Notes: a model not told the origin generated them from the sequence alone. A stretch of DNA of 64,000 nucleotides from Archegozetes longisetosus (GCA_018873245.2 JAEMBT020000005.1:5442001-5506000); one strand, 5' to 3'; shown: positions 26,886 to 39,041, numbered from the stretch's first letter. Translations and numbers: made by a program.

Positions 26886-27497
26886 TTACAACGAACGGTA
26901 ACAACGTTTAGCAATACTTTTTGCTTTACAATTTTGACACAACATATGATTGTTGAGAGGATAACGTGGACTATTATCTCATAGAACTGTTCTTCAATCT
27001 TCACATTTAAAACACAAGACATGATAGTCATGACTGAGAACATGACACGAATTACTTTATTTTACCCATTTTCAAGTAGAATCAGTTGTTTACAGGCGTA
27101 ACATTTGGCCCTTATTTCTCGTAATAATCAGTTACGTAATAGATCTTGTTTTGATCATCAGAAGTGAATGGCTATCACCTAAGATGTTCTTACAAACTCT
27201 GCAAGCAAATCAATTCGGATAATATCCTTTTCTCAAAACCATGAATTTGCGATCAGTTACTGGCTTTTGTAGTTGAAACATTTCTCCAATGCATTGTTAT
27301 AGTCTTCATCACAATAGAGATTTCATCTTTCACATAAGATTGTTTTCTGCCTAAAACTTTCTGAAATATAGAACAAGTAAAGCATAATTTGTGGTAGAGA
27401 TTTACAAGACAATTCATCGCATTACACCTTGTCTCAGGAGTTCTTTTCCGCATTTGAAGCAAATTCCCAAACTGTGCGATTTGTTATTCTTAGACAT
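26886..27497 (-). pseudogene. Three-LIM-domain (Ajuba/LIMD1/zyxin-type) pseudogene
   Basis: Reading the minus strand across changing frames gives three consecutive LIM domains. LIM1 is CFKCGKELL...NAMNCL...YHKLCFTC...CDEDYNNALEKC. LIM2 is PVTDRKFMVLRKGYYPN, then FACRVCKNILGD and a TDYYE-like end. LIM3 is CYACKQLI...YHVLCFKCED...YPLNNHMLCQNCKAKSIAKR, ending in a stop at 26886. This is the C-terminal three-LIM layout of Ajuba/LIMD1/zyxin proteins, which are cytoskeletal and junction scaffolds acting in Hippo signalling. At least four frameshifts, a Cys-to-Tyr change and a Cys-to-stop (TGA) in LIM2 make it dead. The absence of introns across about 610 bp suggests a processed copy; I did not find a poly(A) tail. 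The intact parent gene should be elsewhere in the genome. Confidence 0.78.
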
Positions 27498-30330
27498 TGT
27501 CTCACAGTTGGATTAGAATTAGACTTATAATGATAGCTAATGAACAATAATATGCCAAAGATGAACAGCAGTTAGTGAATGAATATTAAGAACATAGAAA
27601 ATGTTGTTTCGAAAATAGGAATCACTTAAACAATGGTTATATTAATCTGCAATTTAAGGCACTTCGATTGCAACTTCGGACCTATGAGATAATGGTTTCT
27701 TTGAAGCTTATAAACAGATAAAACTTGATTATTAACCAAAACTCTAAATTAATACACGAGACTAGGGAATTCGAGTTCCTATCCGGAACGTAAAAATATT
27801 TTAGTTGATCAAAAATGATTTCTAACCCCTTTAACCTCAGCCTAAAATGCAATTACAGTTGAATGTTGTTTGATAGATAGAAAGTTTTCAGTGAATGTAA
27901 AGAATTCAAAGATTAGATTCATTAATTAAGTATAGAATTAATTGAACTTGTTTATTTTGCACTAGCAGTGAGTTCAATTCTGAATCAACACTGAATGAGA
28001 TAACACAAGGCTATTTTGTAATTATTGTAAAGCCTTAAACCGACAATTTTCCATCATGTAATCAGAAAGTACTTGAACATGGTAGGGATTTTTATATTAT
28101 TCAAAACGTGTTCTTCACGTGAAATCTCAGGCACTTTTTGATAGTTTAAATTTTAAACTTATAATATGCACCTGAAATGCTTTTTCTAATTTAGATTTTA
28201 AGAGAAACAATAACTACTTAATTAATATAATGAAATTCGAATAAATTAGGCTTAAGCTTAGGAATCGGTTGAGTTTTAGATGTAGAGCGCGATTTTTTAA
28301 TAGTTAAATCAGAACCTGGCAACAAAATGGTTCACTTAGTTGGGATAGCATGTATTTTCAAATTCTATAGACTTGAAAACCATTAAAATTATCTGATGTT
28401 TTCATAATAAATTGTTATACATTAGTTTTATAATATTCTTATCACGTTTCGTGTTGAAATTCATCTATGATAAAGAATGATGTATGAGATATTGTCAAAG
28501 TAGCTTTAAAGAAATATCCAGTAATTTAGAAAATAGTCAAATACTATGGCATTTAATTAAGATTTAAAGACAAAAATCTGGCAGAAGACATATACATTGT
28601 AGCAAAGTACGTTACTACCACTGTGATTAATTAATGAGTCAGACTCTGATCACTGGTACCAATTAATCCTTTGATAGGTCTCTCCAATCAAACAACTAAA
28701 GCGGTTTTCATGACCTCATTGTTTCTTATAATACGGATGTGCAGCCGGTTAAAGAAAGTGTTATTTTGAACAAGTTTTGTTGGTAATTAACTATTCAAAG
28801 ATAGCGACTTTAATTATATATAATTATCACGAATTCATGTCTTTAAGAGACTTTTATGCAGATTTTCTTTATGAAAGAGAGAATATACTTTTAAAATGTT
28901 CCGAAAGGAAAACATTATAAGAATTACAAAGTCTGAAAGTCCTGTCGAATGATTTAATTTGAAATCTAAACTTGAAAAGTTCGCTATTTTTCAACACAAC
29001 TAATACTGTGGTAAGCATTGGTATATTTTAGTAAAGATAGACGTATTTTGCATTGATTTATGTTGAGTTAATCTTAGAGAAAACTATATGGAGATAAGTT
29101 TGATTGAACACTGAAATGTCGTTTAATTGAAAGTGGGCCCAAAGCGGATTCATGGCATACTCCAAGTCGTTCAGTTATAAAAATATGTCTATTTATTAAG
29201 TTATTACGTGGCATATAGTGTAGGACTGAGTGATATGAGTGTCGCTCCAGTCGTTCAGTAGTTAGCATTAAAGCGAAATTGCGAATAGAGTCTGATTTGG
29301 TGGCCATCACTAACTCTAGTGTTATAATATCCTTACATATGTTTTAATTGACTTTACCAATTTATTCTCTTTTAATATGTTATATTAGCTTTTGATTGTT
29401 TTGGCCAACTATTCAATTGTGAGCATTTCGTATTTAACTACTTTTTAATTGCATACAAAGGTAACATTTTTATGTTTGATTTCTTTTGATAATTAGCGGC
29501 ACTCAGTGTGTGTTACACTTAACCAAATGTTGGCTCAATTTTAATATATCATTCATTTATTACTAATTTGATTTATATACCTAATGATTGATCTCTAAGC
29601 ATTGGTCCATAACTTATACTAAATTGAATTGAATCGTAACTGTCGATTCGAAGGGATGTCTCTCAATGAGAATTCAATTATTATTATAGGACAACAACCT
29701 CTCAATTGTCTCATTCATACGAAGGACATTATGTTTTGCGTCAAATATTTCAATATATGTTTGAATATTTCATATAAACCTATATTCCTTTTCTGGTTTT
29801 CGGTTGAGTACAAAAATTGAACTTATTATAATTAAGACATTGATTATATAGTCTCGAATGCTTTTCAAAATCTAGTTCTCACACAGCTCTCAGTTCATTT
29901 CGTAGCTTTTCATTTAATGAGTGTTTCACTCAACTTTACTTTTTGTTTTCTTTTCACAATATGTCCAAACTCTTAAGATCTTAAATTTTATAATTGAGTG
30001 AAAAGGCTTGAAGCCATTTATAGAAATATGAATGAGATGTTTGTAACACAGAGACATGATTGGAGACATGATCGGAGTTATGTTTAATCTAAAGTAGCGT
30101 AGAGTTTGGCATAAAATGTACAAACTTGTAATTCAACATAACACACATTCTTGTGTCGCATAACGTGTTTAGCTTTTGAAACTACAAAACTGAAAAGTTT
30201 CAGTTGAAGCTTTAAACTAGATGTGTATCAATTGCTTAAACTGGTGCTTATGTCATAGTATTGAAGTGAACTATTGAATAACGACATTTTTAAATGACTT
30301 TTCAATCATAGATAGTGTGGTCTGGAACGA
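27498..30330. other. Gene-free interval before the RRBP1-type gene
   Basis: About 2.8 kb of AT-rich DNA. A GC-richer patch at 29090-29310 has a 78-residue minus frame that I cannot link to any family. The promoter and 5' UTR of the next gene should be near the right end. Confidence 0.45.
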
Positions 30331-33300
30331 ATGGACGTTCAAACACCTCTTATATGTGCAGGAGTGGTGGTGGTCTCGGCTGCTGTCGTATATCTCTCAT
30401 CAATTCTCGGTATTAGAGAACGAACATATGAAGAAGCCATTGAAGAGCAAAGACGTAGAGGTAGCCTCGAAACAAATGTTAAGACCAGTAAAGCTGAAAA
30501 ACCTAAAAAAGATAAGAAAGACAAGCTTAGTAAAAAGCCTAAGAAATCAAAGGATAAGCCCAGTGATGGAGTTCACCAGAATTCAGAACCAAAGGAACAG
30601 GTGAAGGAGACTGTTGCTCAAGAACCTGCCTCAAACCGTAAGACAGAACATGTGGGCTTCAAAACTGAACCTGAAATTGTATTGTTAAATGGTGACGAAC
30701 AAAATTTAGACATTATCAAACAAAAGAAATCATCTCATGTTAAACCAATTAAGCCTATTCTGACCAATAAAAATGAACAACACTTAGAGCCAAGTCAAAT
30801 CGATATTACCTATAGAAGCCAACAACGAAACTCTTTCGATCAAATTCACCCGAAAGACGAGTTCGAACTACTAAAGGAATCTAAAAGAATTTTAGACAAA
30901 GAACCAATTGAAGAAGTTGAATCTGGAGTCAAGCTTAATGAGGAAGTAATGGCTTCTCCACCAACTCATTCAAATGAGTCTGATACGAATGAAATTGTGG
31001 AAACAGAAGTAAAACACGAAATCCTGAAAACTGAAAACCAGGAAAGCTCATCTCCTGCCAGAAGAACTAAAAAGTCTAAACAGAGCCAACTTGAGGGTGA
31101 GTTTAGTAAAAATCTTCATACTATCGCTTTTATTAATTAAATGTAAGCACTTTTTCAACGTTGAGTGGGTAGAATTTTTGCAAAAGAGTCATAATTTGCT
31201 AGACAATTATAAGGCGAGTGCTAGTAAGTTGAATCTCATTGAAATAGCATTAGAGATACGACTTTATAGCACTGACGCGATCAAAGTCATAAATTGATAA
31301 AATAGTATTTTGCTAACAAGTTCTCAGTGATTGTTGGCCTTCTATTTATTTTATCAATTATCAAATGTTATTTGAAGTCTTAAGTTATTTACGTTGACAT
31401 TATAGGAGTATATGGGACTAATCTAAATTTGCTGATTATGTCGATCAGTGGTTTGAGTAGTATTATGTTTATCCCCAAGTATTTTAATCAAAATGTTTAT
31501 CTACTTGTTAATTGCTGCTGACTCATATTCCCAATAAACTTGAAATTCAAATAATCAATTAATTTAAATAAGCCTTTAACTTGTGTCAAAATTAAGATCT
31601 TGGCTAAAATTAGTAGAAATCTAATATGAAAACTGATAAGAGACAGATAAATGTATAAGTCATTAAGTTATAATTTGGCTATTTTTCTATATTTAATCTG
31701 CAAACATTTCAATGATTGTACCTTTTTTTTATAATAAACCGTCTTTATCTAATTGTTCTTTCTGTACATATTTGTCACTCAAAATGCAATCAACCATTAT
31801 CTATAAGAAAAGGCTATTTTAGGAACAAATACCAATATTTATCAACAATCTTAATACACGTAAATATTCAGTTGTGATCAAGTCTGGTTAAGACTGAATT
31901 CATAAAAACCTAGGCATTACAATGGAATGGCAGTAATATTTCAGTCAAGCTCATCAATATCAATTTGAGTTTAGGTTATGTCTGCCTTTTTCAGTATAGC
32001 CTAACCTTAATTTAACTTAAACATGGGCTTGATTTACAATATCATGACATTCTATAGTAAAACTGAATTTGTTAGTCTGTCGATTGGAGGTCGAACGTCT
32101 TATTGGGTGCGAGAGAGAACACGCGGGTCACTCGTGACCGTCTCGTTGACAAACAGTGGTTGGAATGTAAAAACAATTTTGGAAAAGTCTGTTTCCTTTA
32201 GAGTAGGGTGTGATCAACGCCTCTACTCAGACATCACTTGAGCACTTGAATTGGGTCTCCCACCAAAAGTTAATTCTAAGGCTTTTTTCAATTAATGATT
32301 TAGTTTCGAGTTGATGAAGCTTTATGAAAGGCAAATTCCAACATTGTTTGACGCTCTCAAACGTTTTAGATCCAACTAGCTTAAGAAGGCATATAAAAGT
32401 GTGATTTTTAGGTTAAGCGAGAAATTCCGTTAAACATTTTAAGGATGAAGGCGTTTTCACATAGACTCACTAAATATTTGTTAGATTGAACTATGATTTA
32501 TAAGATGGCTCATCAAAGCGTTTAGTCTCTTGTTGTGAATTTGACATCAAACTAGTTCCTATAAGAGGCTCTCAGCTTATATTCGATCAGACAATTTTTT
32601 AGACTCTAGTTTGCAAACATTTTTGATAAAATAATCTTTAAACTCATGGAAACTGTTGAATATTTATTCTCTGATAACTTTTTCAGTACAAAGTTTTTAT
32701 CAGACTTTGTAATGAAATCATAAATAAGGCTCACTGAGTGACAGAGAATGTATAGTTGAACAAAAGCAATGATTGATTTACTGCTAATAAAATAATGAAT
32801 TATTTCAGGTAATTCCAAAGAGGTTTCTGCCAAAACTATTATCGACTTCGTTAAAAATGCAACGCTTACCAACGAAGAGATACAGCTTTTAACCGATATT
32901 TTACTCAATAAACAGAGCGATGGCTCAACTCAATGGCGAAAGGCATGGATATAATCAAATACTTGACTTACTTTTGATCTAAAGTTTTAAAATTGATTAT
33001 AGAAAAATGACCCGTTGGCTATGCTTAAGAAGCAGTTACAAGAAAAAGAAATAGCACTCGAGGCTGAGATGAAGAATCTTCAGGCAGCGGTTCAAAAGAC
33101 TCGTGAATTGCGTTTAGAATTAGATACCGAAAAGTCTAAGCAATTGAATAGTCGAGAAAAGACGCAACAAATGCAGCACGAAGTTCAAACTTTACACATG
33201 AAATTGCAACAGAGTTATGATAACCATAGATCGGAAATGAAAGCGATGCAAACGCAAATGCAGCAGTTGCAAGTCAAGCTGAATGACGAAAGAGCTATCG

Positions 33301-35869
33301 CTTTGAGAATGCAGGACGAAAACGCTAGACTACAACAGGTCGTCAAAAATGACCAGCATTTGAAGCATGAAATCGAACAGTTGAGGAATGAACGACAACA
33401 ATACGAGATGAGAATTAATTCGACACAGAAATCTAATGATGAATTGGTTCGTAAAGCACAGCACTATGATAATCACATCAAAACATTAACCGAATCGCGA
33501 CAAAAAGAGGACCTTTCTTACCAAAAGCACATTAATGATGTTAATCAAGAATTGCAGAAATCTGAGGCTCAAAAAATGGCTTTGGTCGAAGAATTGAATC
33601 ACGCAAACAATAAATGCAATACTTTAGAAGCCGAAACCATTCAACTTAGAAATAGACTTGACGAATCAGAAGAATCTAAAAATGAAGAAATCAAACGACT
33701 GGCCAATCAATTGTCTGAAGTTAACCAGGAAAAGTGTATTTTGGAAAATGCCTTGACTGAAGCAAAACATGAGCGCCAAAATGGAGACTTGAAAGATGAT
33801 AAAGAAGAAAAACTAAATAAATTAAACGAGGAATTGAATGCCACTAAAGAAGAATTGAATAATTTGAAGAATGCGTTAGAAAATCAAATAAAGAATAATG
33901 AAGAGCTGAAAGAGAAGAATAGGCTGTCAACAGAATCCATTGAAAACTTCGAGAAAGTGAAGAATGAATGCATGCAAAACGCACTCAAAGCTTCAGATGA
34001 AACTAATAATCAGCTTAGGAGCGAGTGCGAAAAGCTAAAACAAGAAAGCGATACGCTTAACAGCAAACTCGCAGAAGCCGTAGATATTAAGAATCTTCAT
34101 GTTCAAGAAATAGAACTACTTAAAGAAGCGCTTCAAGAAATCTTTCCAAGTCTTGACACTAAAAGTGATAGTTGGGTTTCAAAAATTGAGAGCACTTTCA
34201 ATGAATTGATAAGTCAACGTCCGGTTCAGTCTTCTATTGACGAACAAACTCTCCAAAAAGCTGATCAAAGAGTACAAGAGCTCGAGTCTCTCTTGGACAC
34301 TGAGAAACAAAAAAATAGTGAATTAGAAGTCAAGGTTTCGCAATTCACTACAACTCTTTCAGAAACAGTAAGACCCTCTACAAAGCTCTGCAATTTTGTG
34401 ATTTATTTATGTGAATATTTTTCCAATAGGAGTCAATATTAAGTAATCTTCAAAATAAGATTGAAAGCGAAGAAATAGCTCGTAAAGAAAGGGAACAAGA
34501 GTTTGAAAAAGAGCTGAAAGTACGTTCGGCTGAAAACCAGAAGTTGCGTGAAGAAAATGAAAATCTTGGAACAAATTTAGCACAGCTCCAAGAATTGAGA
34601 GAAACGATCGTTGAAATGGAAAATAAGTTGAAAGAATTGCAGTCCAAGTTACAGGGAGAGGAAAATGAGAAAAAGCTTTGGGAAGCCAAATATGATGAGG
34701 TCAGCAAAAGGAAGCAGGTATTGGAAAGCATGGCATTCACTTAATTTAGTTTGAGACTGAGTCCACAGTCGTATAGTTTTGAAATTGAATTTTTATTCGT
34801 TATGATGGCATGCTTTTCATTACTATTATTTCTGAATGAATGACTTGATTAGAAACTAAACCAAAGAACTATTTCAGGCTACTAAAGATGCTTCAGATTT
34901 GAGAGAGCAATTGAGTGAAAGAAAAAAGAAATAGAATGTTTTGAAAAAGAGAAATCAGAACTTGATACAATTAAAGCCGAATGCGAGGAACTAAAAGTCT
35001 CACTAGAGAAAGAGAAGAAGATATCGAAGGACCTTAATTTGCAAAATGTTCGATTGAACTCATTAGTAAAAATAGGTCACGAATCACTTAAGATGGAAGA
35101 GGACAAAGTTAAACAGTTAGAAGCACAGCTTAAACTCAATAATGGATCCCTCTCTTCACCCGTTAACTGCTCGGCAGCCAATGGTTCGCCTGAAACAGTT
35201 CCACTAAATTCTTCTAATTTAATTAGTGATTCCACGGAAGAGGTGAGCTTTTGATCAGCGCTCCTAAGCGTTTACATAAGAGTTTGTTGTCAGCCATTAT
35301 TAATCGGAACTTAGTTTTGATTTAAACCTTTTATTACTTGATCGAAATTTCAAATCTGTCTTTCCTTCTTTCGAATATGTCTTTGTGTTCAACCAGTACT
35401 CAACGTTTACTAATCAAACTCAGACTCCTTTACTGCAGACTAACAATAAACCACTTAAAACAAAGCGAAGGGTAAGAACTGAATGAACAAAAACTACAGA
35501 TTTTCCATTTGATTTGGTAGTAATTCTAACTTTAAAACAAATATTCCTTTCAATCCTTTGCATCGTGTTCTCTCCTTTTTCTGTTTGATTGCTGTTGATT
35601 TGATTGGATTGTATTTAAATTACAACTGCTATGCAGAGCAAACGAATTTCTGATCTTAAGTTGACAGGTATGTCATCCATTAAAATATTCGCTCTGCTCG
35701 GGATTAATTTATGGGCTTTCACTGCACTATCATTAACGCCCTTTCATTTGCTAAACCTTTGAATGCATCGCATTTTAAGTTTGATTATTGAAGAGCATCA
35801 AATCTTAGTTTATGCATAACTCATTTCTTTCTTCTTTTTGTTCTATAGGCTGCTTCGGTTAAAAAATAG
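30331..35869 (+). CDS. RRBP1/kinectin-type ER membrane coiled-coil protein
   Basis: RRBP1 (p180) and kinectin are ER proteins with one N-terminal anchor, a Lys-rich region and a long cytosolic coiled coil; they bind ribosomes or motors and microtubules. Exons: 30331-31096, 32809-32942, 33003-34367, 34430-34717, 34878-35242, 35439-35471 and 35849-35869, about 990 residues if one frameshift is repaired. The N-terminus has a membrane segment (ICAGVVVVSAAVVYLSSILG), then RERTYEEAIEEQRRRGS and a Lys-rich tract (KKDKKDKLSKKPKKSKDK), as in the family. NDPLAMLKKQLQEKE starts the coiled coil at the family's NDPVA.LK.QL position. Oddities: exon 2 lacks a GT donor and seems to use GC (32943-32944). Exon 5 needs one extra A in the A6 run at 34922-34927 to stay open. 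A further 31-nt exon near 35638-35668 is possible but would change the last residues. Confidence 0.85.
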
Positions 35870-35992
35870 TCGCATAATATTATTAATAAATTCATCACAT
35901 TATTCAGCAAATGCAAATGTTTATTGTGTTTTATTAAATGGACCACTTATGATGAGTATAATATACAGTATATATTTGAAAGTTTAATAGTT

Positions 35993-36438
35993 TCAAAATG
36001 GGTTTTGCAAATAAAGCATAATTGTCCCTGAAAGAAAAACCAATTGAGGACAATATGTCTCGACATTACATTGCGGTGATTTACATTCGACATAAACGCA
36101 ATTGTTGTCAGCTATTTGCTTGTAATCACAATTTCGACACTAAAAAAAGTGAGAATTAAGTTAAAGCATGAAATTGAGAGGAGGAATGAGTGACTCACAG
36201 CGTAGAGCAAGACTCGGGTCTCTTTGTCTTCACGTGGGTATAACATATTATTGCTGTTTAGAAACAATCAATATATTAAGCGTTTCAGCACATTCCTCAT
36301 CAAATGCTTAATTATTTATCCATTAATACTATAATTGATTTGAAGAACTGAAATGACATACCATTCCTGACAAAACTTAATGCCGACAAATTTCGGGCCA
36401 TGCGGTTGGTCTTCAACTTCTTGTAAGCCTCGAGGCAT
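35993..36438 (-). pseudogene. POLR2I: POLR2I (RPB9) copy 1, C-terminal zinc ribbon lost
   Basis: RPB9 is the small two-zinc-ribbon subunit of RNA polymerase II, needed for start-site selection and fidelity with TFIIS. Exon 1 (36362-36438) gives MPRGLQEVEDQPHGPKFVGI then KFCQEC; exon 2 (36199-36253) gives NNMLYPREDKETRVLLYA; exon 3 starts at 36139 with [17 protein letters not shown]. The first zinc ribbon (CQEC...CRNC) is intact and the splice sites are good. From about 36094 the sequence departs from the family: it reads on through degraded exon-4-like pieces (CPQ, then a GGGACA block) without the intron and stops at 35993. The conserved PTLPRT segment and the second zinc ribbon are absent. 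A product of about 92 residues could be made but would be half a subunit. Confidence 0.8.
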
Positions 36439-36960
36439 TATTCACTCGTAGCGCACAACGAATTAAAACAAAACAATTGGTTTATAAAATCGGTTTACCT
36501 TCAAATGAATTATTGTCTGCTTTAAAATGACGCACAATTTCATTAGAAACTAGTGCCGAAAATAAGACGTTTTGATCATATGTTTGTTGATTCATAAAAA
36601 ACGTTTGATTTTTGTCGTATTGTTTGTAAAGATGAAAAACGCACAAAAATATGTTAAATTGAATGAAATCCTAATTGAATAGTCAGTCTATTTATTGATT
36701 TTTGTTGCAATAGAACGCAATTCAGTGTTAAATCGTGTTTGTATTCAATGAGTTAGTTATTGACTAATACTTTAAAGAATTTGATTTGAGTTATAAGTTT
36801 AATTAATACTGTTTTGGATTGAGACGTCAATCACAATAATAGCTTTAGTTGTTATCGCAGTAAATAAATGTTAAGTGAAAGCATAGAGCAGCCAATCAAT
36901 CAATTGATGGCATTGCTCTTGTTATTCATCATTAAGTTTTCATTGATTTCAAGCATTTCA
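36094..36960. repeat. Direct segmental duplication, copy 1 (867 bp)
   Basis: Nearly identical to 41200-42060 in the same orientation. The only differences I see are scattered substitutions and two small indels (one A, and five bases near 36177). It covers RPB9 exons 1-2, most of exon 3, the introns and about 520 bp of upstream DNA. Both edges are abrupt. Confidence 0.92.
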
Positions 36961-37975
36961 GATGATAATATTTTGAATTGATTCCTTCTCTGTTTCATAT
37001 GCGATTTGAGACAGATATAATATTAGTATGATCACATAATAAATAAGTAATTAATCAAAAATATGCTATTCATAAGTAATAGTTTAGTAATTATGCCTTT
37101 TATAACTTTTTCCTACTTTTCAACTGCTTTCTATACATTTTAGACTACTTTTAGTACTTTTAGACATGATTCAATACTTTTTAGACTGTTTCCAGCATTT
37201 ATAAATTACTATGAATACAAAATAAAATTACAATAAAAAGTTGGTAAAATCCTATTCTAAAATACAACAAAAAACACTAATACTGATAATAATTTGAGAA
37301 ACAAAGTCAGACCAATTAGTAGTAGTAATCTATTATGGATTATTCTATTTATTTATTGATGTAACTCTTATTATTGTTATTGTTATTATTTTTATAGATT
37401 TGTTTAATTGTTCAATATTCGTTTATTAAACTGTATGAAAGTTGGCTATAAGTTAGCTATAGATACAATATAAGTACGAGAACACCACTTGTATTCTCTC
37501 AATCAAAATATAATATGTATAAAAGTATAGTATAATAGCATTCAAGTTGAATCATGCTCACCTCAAGTCTGAAGTCTGGTTTTAGCCTGACTCTACTTTT
37601 AGCTTAAGAACAATCTGTTGGTTTGGTGGCGAACTCAAGTAGTTGTCAAAAGAGAAGATATGAACATAAAACGTTTATAAATCTCTATAAATCTACATAA
37701 AAAGTTTATAAAACTTTCACAAATGATTAGAAATCTCTATAAATAAATGCTTTATTATTAAATCAACAATTCATATTAACAATTAAAACACAATAATTTA
37801 TAGCTCAAATTTGTCATCTATTAAAATGTCAATAAACTCATGTGACACTCGAAAATGAGTGCAAACTTAATTTATAAGAATTTTTTAGATTGACTAATGG
37901 ACGATCAATTAGTCGTTAGAAGTTTTTAGGTTGTTCTGAACCTGTTTCAAGTCTTTATGGAAGTGTTTCGAGTTC
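36961..37975. other. Gene-free interval
   Basis: Very AT-rich, with short ATT-type simple repeats near 37330-37400. No gene was seen. The SLC25A51-type 3' UTR lies at the right edge. Confidence 0.45.
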
Positions 37976-38962
37976 TTAGCGGAGTGTCTGAGTGTTTGAA
38001 GTTCTTAACGAAGTATCAGAAGTCCTGATGGAAATATCCGAAGTCCTAACCGGAGTGTCTTCAGGCACATCAAAGCCTAACTTGATGGAGACTTGAGGCG
38101 TATACAAAAATTTTCTCAAAAGTTCATAAGAGGCATTAATAATACCCCAAGAAAGAAAGGCACGAGTATAATTGACATGAACGCCATAAAACAATTTACG
38201 TATAGAGCGATCGCGCTCATTGAAAACATGTTTAAAGGCTTGACTAATTGAAATGAATTGACTGCCGACAGGCATGGTTTGCATGCGAGTACGGATTACA
38301 TTGACAGGATAGAAAATGCTACTTATTAATGCCCCCACTAATGCACCTGATATGAAGTCTTTGACCAGTTCGTACCACCATATATTCTCGTACTTGCTTA
38401 TCGCTGGCATGTAGTTCTTCGGCTCGCCTCGAAATGTGAAGTATAAGATGTTTGACGGCCCGTTACGACACAAAACCGCAGTTAGTCCCCTGTAGTACTC
38501 TTTGATGCCATAGATTCTTAGTTTACGGAAAGCGTGAATTGTGTTGTTGTATTGTCGATGAAATTTGCGGTCTTGTAGTAACATCTGAATTCTCTCGAGT
38601 GGAGTAAGAAGTGCTTCAGTAGATCCAGCCATAAATGCAGCAAAACAAAAGCGCATCGAGTCAAATAGTTGTTCATGATTAGTTCCTAATTGTCCACAAC
38701 TAGTATCTAAAAAATTCTTGTACTGAGCAAAAGAGCCAAACATAATAGAAGTAGTAATAGTGCGCTGCATAAGAGGAGGACCAATACCACGATAAAGATA
38801 ACGAAAACCTTCAAGTTTTAATTGGTTAACAGCATTTTTGGTTTCTACACCATATAGCATCTGCCTAAATATGACTTTACTTATTGGAAATGTAACGTTT
38901 ATATTTATAAATGCTGCACCTAGTCCACATATAAATTCTCTAGTATCTTTTGCTTCTTTCAT
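37976..38962 (-). CDS. SLC25A51: SLC25A51-type mitochondrial NAD+ carrier
   Basis: SLC25A51/52 (MCART1/2) import NAD+ into mitochondria across the inner membrane. This single-exon gene encodes 328 residues (human about 297). Three mitochondrial-carrier repeats are visible: FICGLGAAFININVTFPISK with VIFRQMLYG and FRYLYRGIGPPLMQRT; then STEALLTPLERIQMLLQD with YGIKEYYRGLTAVLCRNGPS; then DFISGALVGALISSIFYPVN with VIRTRMQ. LFYGVHVNYTRAFLSWGIIN then ASYE matches the subfamily's [21 protein letters not shown]. The first-repeat signature is degenerate (PISK), as in the subfamily. The first ATG lies 10 residues before the first helix. The C-terminal tail has tandem RTSD/RTSN units not typical of carriers. 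The gene sits between the two RPB9 copies but outside the repeated DNA. Confidence 0.9.
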   Translation of the reverse strand: MKEAKDTREFICGLGAAFININVTFPISKVIFRQMLYGVETKNAVNQLKLEGFRYLYRGIGPPLMQRTITTSIMFGSFAQYKNFLDTSCGQLGTNHEQLFDSMRFCFAAFMAGSTEALLTPLERIQMLLQDRKFHRQYNNTIHAFRKLRIYGIKEYYRGLTAVLCRNGPSNILYFTFRGEPKNYMPAISKYENIWWYELVKDFISGALVGALISSIFYPVNVIRTRMQTMPVGSQFISISQAFKHVFNERDRSIRKLFYGVHVNYTRAFLSWGIINASYELLRKFLYTPQVSIKLGFDVPEDTPVRTSDISIRTSDTSLRTSNTQTLR

Positions 38963-39004
38963 CTGTGGTATCTCTTTGTATATCTTCTGTTTGTGTGTCT
39001 TCTG

Positions 39005-39008
<4 letters not shown>

Positions 39009-39038
<30 letters not shown>
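39009..39038. repeat. (TTA)n microsatellite
   Basis: About ten TTA units, roughly 45 bp upstream of the SLC25A51-type start codon. Confidence 0.9.

Positions 39039-39041
<3 letters not shown>

Noticed and set aside
29074-29310. 78-residue minus-strand frame in a GC-richer patch
   Set aside because: I considered a transposase or zinc-finger fragment, but no motif fits in any frame.
32023-32241. 72-residue frame inside intron 1 of the RRBP1-type gene
   Set aside because: The GC-richer patch has no recognisable motif and no acceptor/donor pair that keeps the host frame.
36060-36094. Copy 1 RPB9 read as a functional alternative C-terminus
   Set aside because: The read-through sequence has extra cysteines but matches only scrambled pieces of exon 4, so damage is more likely than a new domain.
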